From the NCBI RefSeq assembly GCF_000737245.1, contig NZ_JPQU01000025.1:38774-102773 (forward strand): a stretch of DNA of 64,000 bases. Direction: 5' to 3'. Both the position numbers and the translations under genes were made by a program. Each line of letters opens with the position of its first letter. Position 1 is the stretch's first letter. Positions 28,502-36,605 of the stretch are shown here, in pieces. The notes under the pieces were generated by a model. That model made no database searches, was not told where the DNA came from, and worked only from the letters and a program-made list of their open reading frames with translations. The stretch comes from Pseudomonas syringae (GTDB lineage: Bacteria > Pseudomonadota > Gammaproteobacteria > Pseudomonadales > Pseudomonadaceae).

Positions 28502-29248
28502 ATGAATTACAACTGGGACTGGGGTGTTTTCTTCAAGTCCACCGGCGTTGGCAGCGAAACCTATCTGGACTGGTTCATTTCCGGTCTGGGCTGGACTATC
28601 GCCATTGCTGTCGTCGCCTGGATCATCGCTTTGCTGCTGGGCTCGGTGCTGGGTGTCATGCGCACCGTGCCGAACCGTCTGGTAGCGGGCATCGCCACGG
28701 TGTACGTGGAAATCTTTCGTAATGTGCCGCTGCTGGTGCAGCTGTTCATCTGGTACTTTCTGGTACCGGACTTACTGCCTGAAGGGATGCAGGAGTGGTA
28801 CAAGCAGGATCTGAACCCGACGACGTCCGCGTTTCTCAGCGTGATTGTCTGCCTGGGTCTGTTCACCGCTGCACGGGTTTGCGAACAAGTGCGTACCGGT
28901 ATTCAGGCGCTGCCGCCTGGTCAGGAATCCGCAGCGCGCGCCATGGGCTTCAGCCTGACGCAAATCTACTGGAACGTGCTGCTGCCCCAGGCTTACCGGA
29001 TCATCATTCCGCCGCTCACCTCCGAATTCCTCAACGTGTTTAAGAACTCGTCGGTGGCTTCGTTGATCGGTCTGATGGAGCTGCTGGCCCAGACCAAACA
29101 GACCGCCGAGTTTTCCGCGAACCTGTTTGAAGCCTTCACCCTGGCCACGCTGATCTACTTCACCCTGAACATGAGCCTGATGCTGCTGATGCGCTTGATC
29201 GAGAAGAAAGTCGCGGTGCCTGGCTTGATTTCCGTGGGGGGCAAATAA
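28502..29248 (+). CDS. aatQ: Glutamate/aspartate ABC transporter permease AatQ
   Basis: This 248-residue inner-membrane permease is of the HisMQ type. It has about five membrane helices and the EAA loop RTGIQALPPGQESAARAMGF, which contacts the ATPase. I chose the ATG giving MNYNWDWGVFFKSTG after AGGGGAGACC; upstream codons lie in the hairpin. Its stop TAA overlaps the aatM ATG by one base. Confidence 0.95.
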   Translation: MNYNWDWGVFFKSTGVGSETYLDWFISGLGWTIAIAVVAWIIALLLGSVLGVMRTVPNRLVAGIATVYVEIFRNVPLLVQLFIWYFLVPDLLPEGMQEWYKQDLNPTTSAFLSVIVCLGLFTAARVCEQVRTGIQALPPGQESAARAMGFSLTQIYWNVLLPQAYRIIIPPLTSEFLNVFKNSSVASLIGLMELLAQTKQTAEFSANLFEAFTLATLIYFTLNMSLMLLMRLIEKKVAVPGLISVGGK

Positions 29249-29913
29249 TGGACTTTTCCGGAATCAGCCAAGCCATTCCCGGTATGTGGAACGGCATGGT
29301 CATGACCTTGCAGTTGATGGCCATGGGCATCGTCGGCGGTCTGGTGCTGGGCACTATCCTGGCGTTGATGCGCTTGTCGTCGAGCAAGTTGCTGTCCAAT
29401 GTGGCCGGCGCTTACGTCAACTACTTCCGCTCCATTCCACTGCTGCTGGTCATCACCTGGTTCTATCTGGCGGTGCCGTTCGTGCTGCGCTGGATCACCG
29501 GCGAAGACACGCCCATCGGTGCGTTCACCTCATGCGTCGTGGCCTTCATGATGTTCGAGGCGGCGTACTTCTGCGAAATCGTCCGCGCCGGTGTGCAGTC
29601 GATTTCCAAGGGTCAGATGGGTGCCGCCCAGGCGCTGGGCATGACCTACGGGCAGATGATGCGCCTGATCATCCTGCCCCAGGCCTTTCGCAAGATGACC
29701 CCGTTATTGCTGCAGCAGAGCATCATTCTGTTTCAGGACACCTCGCTGGTTTACACCGTTGGCCTTGTGGACTTCCTCAATGCTTCGCGGGCCAGTGGCG
29801 ACATCATTGGCCGCGCCAATGAGTTCCTGATCATCGCCGGTCTGGTGTACTTCACGATCAGCTTTGCCGCCTCGTTGCTGGTGAAGCGCCTGCAAAAAAG
29901 GTTCGCCGTATGA
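29248..29913 (+). CDS. aatM: Glutamate/aspartate ABC transporter permease AatM
   Basis: This 221-residue HisMQ-type permease is the second membrane subunit of the importer. Its EAA loop is [20 protein letters not shown]. Hydrophobic helices open at about residues 12-35 ([20 protein letters not shown]). It overlaps aatQ by one base and aatP by four bases, a tightly coupled operon. Confidence 0.95.
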   Translation: MDFSGISQAIPGMWNGMVMTLQLMAMGIVGGLVLGTILALMRLSSSKLLSNVAGAYVNYFRSIPLLLVITWFYLAVPFVLRWITGEDTPIGAFTSCVVAFMMFEAAYFCEIVRAGVQSISKGQMGAAQALGMTYGQMMRLIILPQAFRKMTPLLLQQSIILFQDTSLVYTVGLVDFLNASRASGDIIGRANEFLIIAGLVYFTISFAASLLVKRLQKRFAV

Positions 29914-30644
29914 TTTCCATAAAAAACGTCAACAAGTGGTATGGCGACTTCCAGGTACTGACTGATTGCAGCACCGAAGTCAAAAAGGGTGAAGTGGTGG
30001 TGGTTTGCGGGCCGTCGGGCTCCGGCAAATCGACCCTGATCAAATGCGTGAACGCCCTGGAGCCGTTCCAGAAAGGCGACATCACCGTGGACGGCACCTC
30101 GATTGCCAACCCGAAAACCAACCTGCCGCAATTGCGTTCGCGGGTTGGCATGGTGTTTCAGCATTTCGAGCTGTTCCCGCACCTGACCATCGTCGAAAAC
30201 CTGACCATCGCGCAGATCAAAGTACTCGGCCGCAGCAAGGCCGAAGCCACTGAAAAAGGTCTGAAACTGCTGGATCGCGTCGGCCTGTCCGCCCACGCCA
30301 ACAAGCATCCGGGTCAGCTTTCCGGTGGTCAGCAACAGCGTGTGGCGATTGCCCGTGCGCTGGCCATGGACCCGATCGTCATGCTGTTCGACGAACCGAC
30401 CTCGGCCCTTGACCCGGAAATGGTCAATGAAGTGCTGGACGTGATGGTGCAACTGGCCCACGAAGGCATGACCATGATGTGCGTGACCCACGAAATGGGT
30501 TTCGCCCGCAAAGTCGCCAACCGCGTGATCTTCATGGATCAGGGTCACATCGTTGAAGACTGCGAAAAAGAAGAGTTCTTTGGTGATGTGAGTGCGCGTT
30601 CCGAGCGTGCCCAGCAGTTCCTGGCCAAGATTCTTCAGCACTAA
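29910..30644 (+). CDS. aatP: Glutamate/aspartate ABC transporter ATPase AatP
   Basis: This 244-residue ATPase drives acidic amino-acid import. Walker A is GPSGSGKST (about residues 33-41), the Q-loop is [12 protein letters not shown], the signature is LSGGQQQR, Walker B is [14 protein letters not shown], and the H-loop is CVTHEMGFA. It is the last transport gene. The very similar C-terminal part of another amino-acid ATPase begins at the right edge of the window. Confidence 0.96.
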   Translation: MISIKNVNKWYGDFQVLTDCSTEVKKGEVVVVCGPSGSGKSTLIKCVNALEPFQKGDITVDGTSIANPKTNLPQLRSRVGMVFQHFELFPHLTIVENLTIAQIKVLGRSKAEATEKGLKLLDRVGLSAHANKHPGQLSGGQQQRVAIARALAMDPIVMLFDEPTSALDPEMVNEVLDVMVQLAHEGMTMMCVTHEMGFARKVANRVIFMDQGHIVEDCEKEEFFGDVSARSERAQQFLAKILQH

Positions 30645-30659
30645 ATGCAACACCCCGAT

Positions 30660-30690
30660 AGCGGCCTGACTCTGATCGAGTCAGGCCGCT
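30660..30690 (+). terminator. Hairpin between aatP and aauS
   Basis: A perfect 13-bp stem (AGCGGCCTGACTC and complement) with a 5-base loop starts 16 bases after aatP. There is no T-run, so some read-through into aauS is possible. Confidence 0.65.
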
Positions 30691-30711
30691 GTTCGGCTCA
30701 GGACGACTGTG

Positions 30712-32595
30712 ATGAAATGCGACCCCAATCTCTATCGCGCCGCGCCGCCATCACTCGCCGTGAAACCCCGTCTGATTCGTCACCTGTTTCTGCCACCGCT
30801 GATCATCGTCCTGATGCTCGGCCTGGGCTACATCGCCTATCTGTTCAGTGAACACAACGGCATCAAAACCCTTAGCGAGAGCGGCGAGCGCCAGCTGGAA
30901 CTGCACGCCCGCACCCTCGAAAGCGAAATCAACAAGTACACCTATTTGCCCAGCGTGCTGGAGCTGGAATCAAGTGTTTCAGCGCTGCTCAACGACCCGA
31001 CACCGGAGCTGCGTGGCGAGGTCAACGATTACCTTGAAGGTCTGAACCGCCGCAGCCGCAGCCGTGCCATTTACGTACTTGATCCCACCGGCCGAGTGCT
31101 GGCCACCAGCAACTGGCGCGATGCCGACAGTTACCTGGGTGAAGACCTGTCATTCCGCGCCTATTTTCAGGATGCCGTGCGTGGTCAGCCGGGGCGTTTT
31201 TATGGCATCGGCAGCACCACCGGCGAGCCTGGCTACTACCTGGCCCATGGCCTGGAAGAGAAAGGCAAGATCGTGGGCGTGGCGGTGATCAAGGTGCAAC
31301 TCGAAGCCCTGGAGCAACGCTGGCAACGGGCGCGGCTGGAAGCGTTCGTCAGTGACGAGAACGGCATCATCATCCTTTCCAGCGACCCGGCCAGACGCCT
31401 GAAATCCGTGCGCCCGCTGACACCTGAAATCAAAGAACGCCTCGCCCGCAGCCTGCAATATTACTGGTGGCCGCTCAATGAGCTGGTGCCGCTGGAGCGC
31501 GAACTGCTGTCCGAAGGCGTGGAAAAACTCACCTTCCCCGCCAACGTCAGCGTCGACCACGAACACAAGCAAGTCAGCTATCTGGCCCAGACTCGCCAAT
31601 TGAGCGATACGCCCTGGCACCTGACCTTGCTCACCCCGCTGGAAGACCTGCGCCGGGAGGCCGGCAGCCAGGGCATGTTGGTGGCAGTGGCCTGCGCGTT
31701 GGTGGCGTTTCTGTTGATCGCCTGGAATGAACGGCGCAAGGTGCTTTCGACGCGGCTGGCGGCACGGGAAGCCTTGCAGGCGGCCAACGACGAACTGGAA
31801 CGCAAGATCGCTGAGCGCACCGAACACCTGCGCGCCAGCAACGAGCGTCTCAAAGGGCAGATTCGCGAGCGCAGGCAAGCCGAAGACACTTTACGCAAAG
31901 CCCAGGACGAGCTGGTCCAGGCGGGAAAACTGGCCGCTATCGGCCAGATGTCCACCAGCATCGCCCACGAACTGAACCAACCATTGGCGGCGCTTCGCAC
32001 CTTGTCCGGCAACACCGTGCGCTTCCTCGAACGCGGCGCGCTGGAAACAGCCAGCACCAACCTGCGCACCATCAATGATCTGGTTGACCGCATGGGCCGT
32101 ATTACCGCGAGCTTGCGTGCGTTCGCCCGGCGCGGTGACGACAAGGGCCAGGCCAAATTGAGCAAAGCGGTGGATGCCGCATTGCAATTACTGGCTGGGC
32201 GTCTGGAAAACTTCTCCCTGACCTTGCATCAGGACTTCGTCGATGCAGAACTGATGATCGACCAGACCCGGCTGGAACAGATTCTGGTCAACCTGATCGG
32301 CAACGCCCTCGACGCCATGCACGCGCAGCCAATGCCCGAACTCTGGCTCGAAGGCGCGGTGCTCGAAGACCGCTATCGCCTGCTGGTGCGCGACAACGGC
32401 CACGGTATCGACGACGAAGCGCGCAAGCATCTGTTCGAACCCTTCTTCACCACCAAACCCGGCGAACAAGGCCTGGGGCTGGGCCTGACCCTCTCCGCCA
32501 GCCTCGCCGCAGCCACCGGTGGCAGCCTCAGCGTTGAGCATCCGGCCAGTGGCGGGACGGAGTTTGTGCTGTGTTTGCCGGTGGTCAGCGTATGA
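30712..32595 (+). CDS. aauS: Sensor histidine kinase AauS
   Basis: This kinase of about 627 residues senses acidic amino acids, probably in the periplasm. A membrane helix (LFLPPLIIVLMLGLGYIAYLF, about residues 25-45) is followed by a large Cache-like periplasmic domain. A second helix (MLVAVACALVAFLLIAW) and a coiled coil of charged heptads come next. The dimerisation domain carries the phosphorylated His in SIAHELNQPLAAL. The ATPase domain has RDNGHGID and GLGLGLTLS. The domain order is that of DctB-type kinases. A GTG one codon earlier is an alternative start. Its regulator gene aauR follows across a REPIN. Confidence 0.9.
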   Translation: MKCDPNLYRAAPPSLAVKPRLIRHLFLPPLIIVLMLGLGYIAYLFSEHNGIKTLSESGERQLELHARTLESEINKYTYLPSVLELESSVSALLNDPTPELRGEVNDYLEGLNRRSRSRAIYVLDPTGRVLATSNWRDADSYLGEDLSFRAYFQDAVRGQPGRFYGIGSTTGEPGYYLAHGLEEKGKIVGVAVIKVQLEALEQRWQRARLEAFVSDENGIIILSSDPARRLKSVRPLTPEIKERLARSLQYYWWPLNELVPLERELLSEGVEKLTFPANVSVDHEHKQVSYLAQTRQLSDTPWHLTLLTPLEDLRREAGSQGMLVAVACALVAFLLIAWNERRKVLSTRLAAREALQAANDELERKIAERTEHLRASNERLKGQIRERRQAEDTLRKAQDELVQAGKLAAIGQMSTSIAHELNQPLAALRTLSGNTVRFLERGALETASTNLRTINDLVDRMGRITASLRAFARRGDDKGQAKLSKAVDAALQLLAGRLENFSLTLHQDFVDAELMIDQTRLEQILVNLIGNALDAMHAQPMPELWLEGAVLEDRYRLLVRDNGHGIDDEARKHLFEPFFTTKPGEQGLGLGLTLSASLAAATGGSLSVEHPASGGTEFVLCLPVVSV

Positions 32596-32606
32596 CCGCC
32601 GCGAAT

Positions 32607-32696
32607 CTGTGGGAGCGGTGCTTGCCCGCGATAAGTTCAACGCGATCCGACGTGAATCGCGTCCAGCCTTATCGCGGGCAAGCACCGCTCCCACAG
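32607..32696. repeat. REPIN between aauS and aauR
   Basis: The arms GTGGGAGCGGTGCTTGCCCG and their complement are perfect over the cores. The inner CGATAAG/CTTATCG extension matches the element at 34566-34656. It splits a kinase-regulator pair that is otherwise contiguous. Confidence 0.87.
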
Positions 32697-32743
32697 GGGC
32701 GTATTTCAATTCAAAAACTGATGGCGTCCGATGAGACCTTCAA

Positions 32744-34072
32744 ATGACCACTGACCTGACCGTACTCATCGTCGAAGACGACCCCCATGTCTTGCTCGGT
32801 TGCCAGCAGGCTCTGGCGCTGGAGGACATTCCCAGCGAAGGCGTTGGCAGTGCCGAAGAAGCACTGGCGCGAATTGGCGATAATTTTGCCGGCATCGTGA
32901 TCAGCGATATCCGCCTGCCCGGCATCGACGGCCTGGAGTTGCTGACCCGCCTGAAAGCCCGTGACGCCAGCCTGCCCGTGGTACTGATCACGGGCCACGG
33001 CGATATTTCCATGGCGGTGAGTGCCATGCGTGATGGTGCCTATGACTTCATGGAGAAACCCTTCTCCCCGGAACGTCTGGTTGAAGTCGCCCGCCGCGCC
33101 CTTGAACAGCGGGGCCTGGCCCGGGAAGTCTGGTCGCTGCGCAAGCAACTGGCCGAGCGCAACTCGCTGGAAGGCAAGATCATCGGCCGCTCGCCGGCCA
33201 TGCAAAACCTGCGCGCCTTGATCGCCAACGTTGCCGATACCTCGGCCAACGTGTTGATTGAAGGCGAAACCGGCACCGGCAAGGAATTGGTCGCCCGTTG
33301 CCTGCACGATTTCAGCCGTCGCCACGCCCAGCAGTTCGTAGCGCTCAACTGTGGCGGGCTGCCGGAAAGCCTGTTTGAAACCGAGATTTTCGGCCACGAA
33401 TCCAACGCCTTTACCGGTGCCGGCAAACGCCGTATCGGCAAGATCGAACACGCCCACAACGGCACGCTGTTCCTCGATGAAGTGGAAAGCATGCCCCTCA
33501 GTCTGCAGATCAAATTGCTGCGGGTATTGCAGGAGCGCACCCTTGAGCGCCTGGGCTCCAATCAAAGCGTGGAGGTGGATTGCCGGGTGATTGCGGCGAC
33601 CAAATCCGATCTGGACGAGCAGAGTAAAGCCGGGCAGTTTCGCAGTGACCTGTATTACCGCTTGAACGTGGTCACTCTGGAACTGCCGCCGCTGCGGGAA
33701 CGGCGGGAAGACATTCTGCAATTGTTCGAACACTTCCTGCAGCTGTCGTCCCTGCGTTTTGATCGGGAAGCGCCGCAATTGGACCGGCAAACCCTGTCCA
33801 GCCTGATGAGCCACGACTGGCCCGGCAACGTGCGTGAACTGCGCAACGTTGCCGAGCGCTTCGCACTGGGCTTGCCCGCGTTCAAGAAGCCCAGCGCCAA
33901 CCTTGAAGAAAACCAGAGCCTGGGCTTTGCCGAAGCCGTCGAAGCCTTCGAGAAAAACCTGCTCAGCGAAGCCTTGCAGCGCAGCGGCGGCAACCTCAGC
34001 CAGGCTAGCCAGGAACTGGGCATGGCCAAGACGACGTTGTTCGATAAGGTCAAAAAGTATGGCCTTGGCTGA
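32744..34072 (+). CDS. aauR: Sigma-54-dependent response regulator AauR
   Basis: This 442-residue NtrC-family activator partners AauS. The receiver domain has the phospho-acceptor Asp in VISDIRLPG (about residue 53). The AAA+ domain has Walker A GETGTGKE, Walker B LFLDEVESM and the sigma-54 contact loop. That loop reads NAFTGA, with Asn in place of the first Gly of the standard GAFTGA. A Fis-type helix-turn-helix (GGNLSQASQELGMAKTTLF) ends the protein. It should act at the two boxes before aatJ, where a sigma-54 promoter is present. Confidence 0.93.
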   Translation: MTTDLTVLIVEDDPHVLLGCQQALALEDIPSEGVGSAEEALARIGDNFAGIVISDIRLPGIDGLELLTRLKARDASLPVVLITGHGDISMAVSAMRDGAYDFMEKPFSPERLVEVARRALEQRGLAREVWSLRKQLAERNSLEGKIIGRSPAMQNLRALIANVADTSANVLIEGETGTGKELVARCLHDFSRRHAQQFVALNCGGLPESLFETEIFGHESNAFTGAGKRRIGKIEHAHNGTLFLDEVESMPLSLQIKLLRVLQERTLERLGSNQSVEVDCRVIAATKSDLDEQSKAGQFRSDLYYRLNVVTLELPPLRERREDILQLFEHFLQLSSLRFDREAPQLDRQTLSSLMSHDWPGNVRELRNVAERFALGLPAFKKPSANLEENQSLGFAEAVEAFEKNLLSEALQRSGGNLSQASQELGMAKTTLFDKVKKYGLG

Positions 34073-34082
34073 GGTCTCCCCC

Positions 34083-34172
34083 TTGTAGGAGCGAGCTTGC
34101 TCGCGATACGTTTTATCAGACACTCATCTAGTGACTGACGGAACGCCATCTCGAGCAAGCTCGCTCCTACAG
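34083..34172. repeat. REPIN between aauR and glpM
   Basis: The arms GTAGGAGCGAGCTTGCTCGC and their complement flank a loop of about 40 bases. It begins 11 bases after the aauR stop and ends 34 bases before glpM. Confidence 0.85.
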
Positions 34173-34205
34173 TTCATTCGCATTTCAAGTTTAGAAGGGT
34201 GTTTT

Positions 34206-34544
34206 GTGGATCTGGTGTTTAAAGCCCTGCTGGGCGCTGCTGTTGTGGTCATTCTTGCCGCCCTGGCCAAGACCAAAAACTATTACATCGCCGGGCTGGT
34301 GCCGCTGTTTCCGACCTTTGCCCTGATCGCCCATTACATCGTCGGCAAAGGCCGTTCGCTGGACGACCTGAAGACCACCATCCTCTTCGGCATGTGGTCG
34401 ATCATTCCGTACTTCGTTTATCTGGGGGCGCTGTATCTGCTGGTCGATCGCTGGCGCCTTGAGGTTTCCCTGGCGCTCGCGGCCGTCGCCTGGCTGGTGG
34501 CTGCGACATTGTTGGTGACGGTTTGGGTCAGATTCCACGGCTGA
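34206..34544 (+). CDS. glpM: GlpM family membrane protein
   Basis: This 112-residue inner-membrane protein has about four helices and the signature KTKNYYIAGLVPLFPTFALIA. GlpM in P. aeruginosa is encoded after glpD and has been linked to alginate output, but its biochemical role is unknown. I chose the GTG at 34206 (MDLVFKALLGA) because GAAGG precedes it; a second GTG three codons later is possible. Here the aat-aau genes lie between glpD and glpM, unlike the PAO1 order I recall. Confidence 0.88.
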   Translation: MDLVFKALLGAAVVVILAALAKTKNYYIAGLVPLFPTFALIAHYIVGKGRSLDDLKTTILFGMWSIIPYFVYLGALYLLVDRWRLEVSLALAAVAWLVAATLLVTVWVRFHG

Positions 34545-34565
34545 AGCCTGGCCCGGAACTCCAAT

Positions 34566-34656
34566 CTGTGGGAGCGGTGCTTGCCCGCGATAAGGCTGGA
34601 CGCGATAGACCTGATATCTGCGGTGGTCGTATCGCGGGCAAGCACCGCTCCCACAG
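34566..34656. repeat. REPIN after glpM
   Basis: The arms are GTGGGAGCGGTGCTTGCCCG and complement. The loop with CCTGATATCTGCG is shared with 20936-21040, and the CGATAAGGCTGGACGC part appears reversed in 32607-32696. Confidence 0.87.
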
Positions 34657-34678
34657 GGGGTATACCCGAAATCTTCGG

Positions 34679-35326
34679 TTACTTGTCTTCAGCCAATATC
34701 TGCCGAATCGCTCCCACAAACACTTCAACCGGCTGGCCGCCCGACACCGCATATTGGTCGTTGAAGACAATGGTCGGCACCGAACTGACGCCACGCGAGA
34801 CCCACAATTGCTCTTGCTCACGCACCTGAGCGGCGTATTCGTCGCTGTTCAGAATCGACTCGGCGCGCATGCGATCGAGGCCGACTTTCTGCGCCACATC
34901 CGCCAGTACCCGATGGCTGGAAGGATCGGCATGGTCAGTAAAATAAGCCGCAAATAAAGCTTCTTTAAGCGCCTGCTGTTTGCCTTCAAGTTCGGCCCAG
35001 TGCAGCAACCGATGGGCGTCGAAGGTGTTGTAGATACGCCGGTCGCCCTGGGAAAAGGTGAAGCCCAATTCGGCGCCGCGCTGGCGGATATTCTCTCGAT
35101 TGGCCGCAAATTGCTCTGGCGTTGAGCCGTACTTCTCGAAAATGTGTTCGTTCAGGTCCTGACCTTCGGCAGGCATATTCGGGTTCAGCTCGAAGGGCTG
35201 GAAGTGGATCCGTGCCTGAACTTCATCGCCCAATTCGGCCAGCGCTTCGTTAAGGGCGCGTAAACCCACGACGCACCAGGGGCAGGAAACGTCGGAGACA
35301 AAATCGATTTTCAGGGGTGTGCTCAT
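34679..35326 (-). CDS. DsbA-family oxidoreductase (FrnE-like)
   Basis: This 215-residue protein has a thioredoxin fold with a helical insertion. The active-site CPWC lies in VSDVSCPWCVVG (about residues 11-22), and the cis-Pro segment is GVSSVPTIVFND. Without a signal peptide it is probably cytoplasmic, like FrnE and HCCA isomerase relatives, rather than a periplasmic DsbA. I chose the ATG giving MSTPLKIDFVSDV over one five codons upstream. It is convergent with glpM. Confidence 0.9.
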   Translation of the reverse strand: MSTPLKIDFVSDVSCPWCVVGLRALNEALAELGDEVQARIHFQPFELNPNMPAEGQDLNEHIFEKYGSTPEQFAANRENIRQRGAELGFTFSQGDRRIYNTFDAHRLLHWAELEGKQQALKEALFAAYFTDHADPSSHRVLADVAQKVGLDRMRAESILNSDEYAAQVREQEQLWVSRGVSSVPTIVFNDQYAVSGGQPVEVFVGAIRQILAEDK

Positions 35327-35382
35327 GGCAGGCTCACTCAAATAAAGAAAGCCACCACGATACGCCTATCGCACCTGCATGT

Positions 35383-36375
35383 TCAAAGCTGCGCCATATG
35401 CCGCCCGTCTTCATGCTGCGCTTTTAGGTACGGTAAAACCACGCCAAGGAGCGGCGCCTTGAAGGCCTCCTGAAAACGATGAGCCAGACCGGGAATCAAG
35501 CGCAGCTGGCTGCCCTGGATATGAGCGGCCACATGCACACCATGCATCACCGGCAACAGCGGATCAGCCGTGCCATGCACCACCAACACCGGCAGCCGCA
35601 GGCGATTGAGCAATTCCACCCGGCTGGGCTCGGCCAGAATCGCCAGAATCTGGCGCTTGACGCCTTCAGGATTGAAGGCCCGGTCATAGGATGCCGCCGC
35701 CTGTTGCAGTAACAGGGCGCGGTCGTCTTTTATGTCCGGGCTACCCAGAGCAGCAAGCAAATCGGCCTGCTGTTCAAGAGCTGCGGCTCGATCCGGCGCC
35801 CCGCGCTCAGCGAGCAACTGCATCAACGCCGAGCTCGGCATGGGCAAACCCTGGGCGCCGGAGCTGGTCATGATCAGCGTCAGGCTTTCGATCCGTCGCG
35901 GGGCGATGTCGGCCAGATGCTGAGCAATCATGCCGCCCATGCTGGCTCCCAGCACGTGGAATTGCCGGACATGCAACGCATCCATTAAACCCAGGGCGTC
36001 ATCCGCCATGTCGGTCAATGAATACGGCGCCGAAACCTCCAGCCCAAGCTTGTAGCGCAGCACTTCATAGGTGAGGTTGGCGTTGGCAGGCGGGGTATTC
36101 CAGGTCGACAGGCCAACGTCGCGGTTGTCATAGCGGATGATCCGATAACCTTGCTGGCACAACGCGGCCACGACTTCATCCGGCCAGTCGATCAACTGCC
36201 CCCCCAGGCCCATGACCAGTAGCAAGGCAGGGTCGGATTCGTCGCCAATGCTTTGATAGGTCAGGCGCACGTTTTGCAACTCGGCTGTCTGCACCGGAAC
36301 ATTGACGTCACATCGAGAGGCCGCAAAAGACGGCAAGCCGCACAAAAGCGCGGCCAGGAAGAGAAAAACACGCAT
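35383..36375 (-). CDS. Exported alpha/beta hydrolase
   Basis: This 330-residue protein has a signal peptide (MRVFLFLAALLCGLPSFAA) and an alpha/beta hydrolase fold. The oxyanion segment is LLVMGLGGQLIDWPD and the nucleophile elbow is GASMGGM, with Ser at about 145. The likely acid is Asp in VHGTADPLLP, and the catalytic His lies in IPGLAHRFQE. The substrate is unknown. I chose the ATG that opens the signal peptide; an upstream in-frame start would add 24 residues. The mature protein is presumably periplasmic, which is unusual for this fold. PAO1 has a hydrolase between glpM and metR as I recall. Confidence 0.85.
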   Translation of the reverse strand: MRVFLFLAALLCGLPSFAASRCDVNVPVQTAELQNVRLTYQSIGDESDPALLLVMGLGGQLIDWPDEVVAALCQQGYRIIRYDNRDVGLSTWNTPPANANLTYEVLRYKLGLEVSAPYSLTDMADDALGLMDALHVRQFHVLGASMGGMIAQHLADIAPRRIESLTLIMTSSGAQGLPMPSSALMQLLAERGAPDRAAALEQQADLLAALGSPDIKDDRALLLQQAAASYDRAFNPEGVKRQILAILAEPSRVELLNRLRLPVLVVHGTADPLLPVMHGVHVAAHIQGSQLRLIPGLAHRFQEAFKAPLLGVVLPYLKAQHEDGRHMAQL

Positions 36376-36504
36376 GAAAAAACACCAACAAACAAATCCC
36401 CAGTAGGCAGCGAGTGTGATGATGTTTTGCCAAGCGCGCTGCCACACTTGCGTGACAGTTTGATGAAGGTGGCTGAATGGTCATTCTTTTGGAAAAAACA
36501 CATC

Positions 36505-36598
36505 CGTGGGAGCGAGCTTGCTCGCGAAGAGGCCAGTACATTCAGCACATTCTTCGGAGGCTTAATTATCGCCTTCGCAAGCAAGCTTGCTCCCACAG
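36505..36598. repeat. REPIN next to metE 3' end
   Basis: The left arm is GTGGGAGCGAGCTTGCTCGC and the right arm is GCAAGCAAGCTTGCTCCCAC. It lies eight bases from the metE stop. Confidence 0.86.
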
Positions 36599-36605
36599 GT
36601 CCGCG

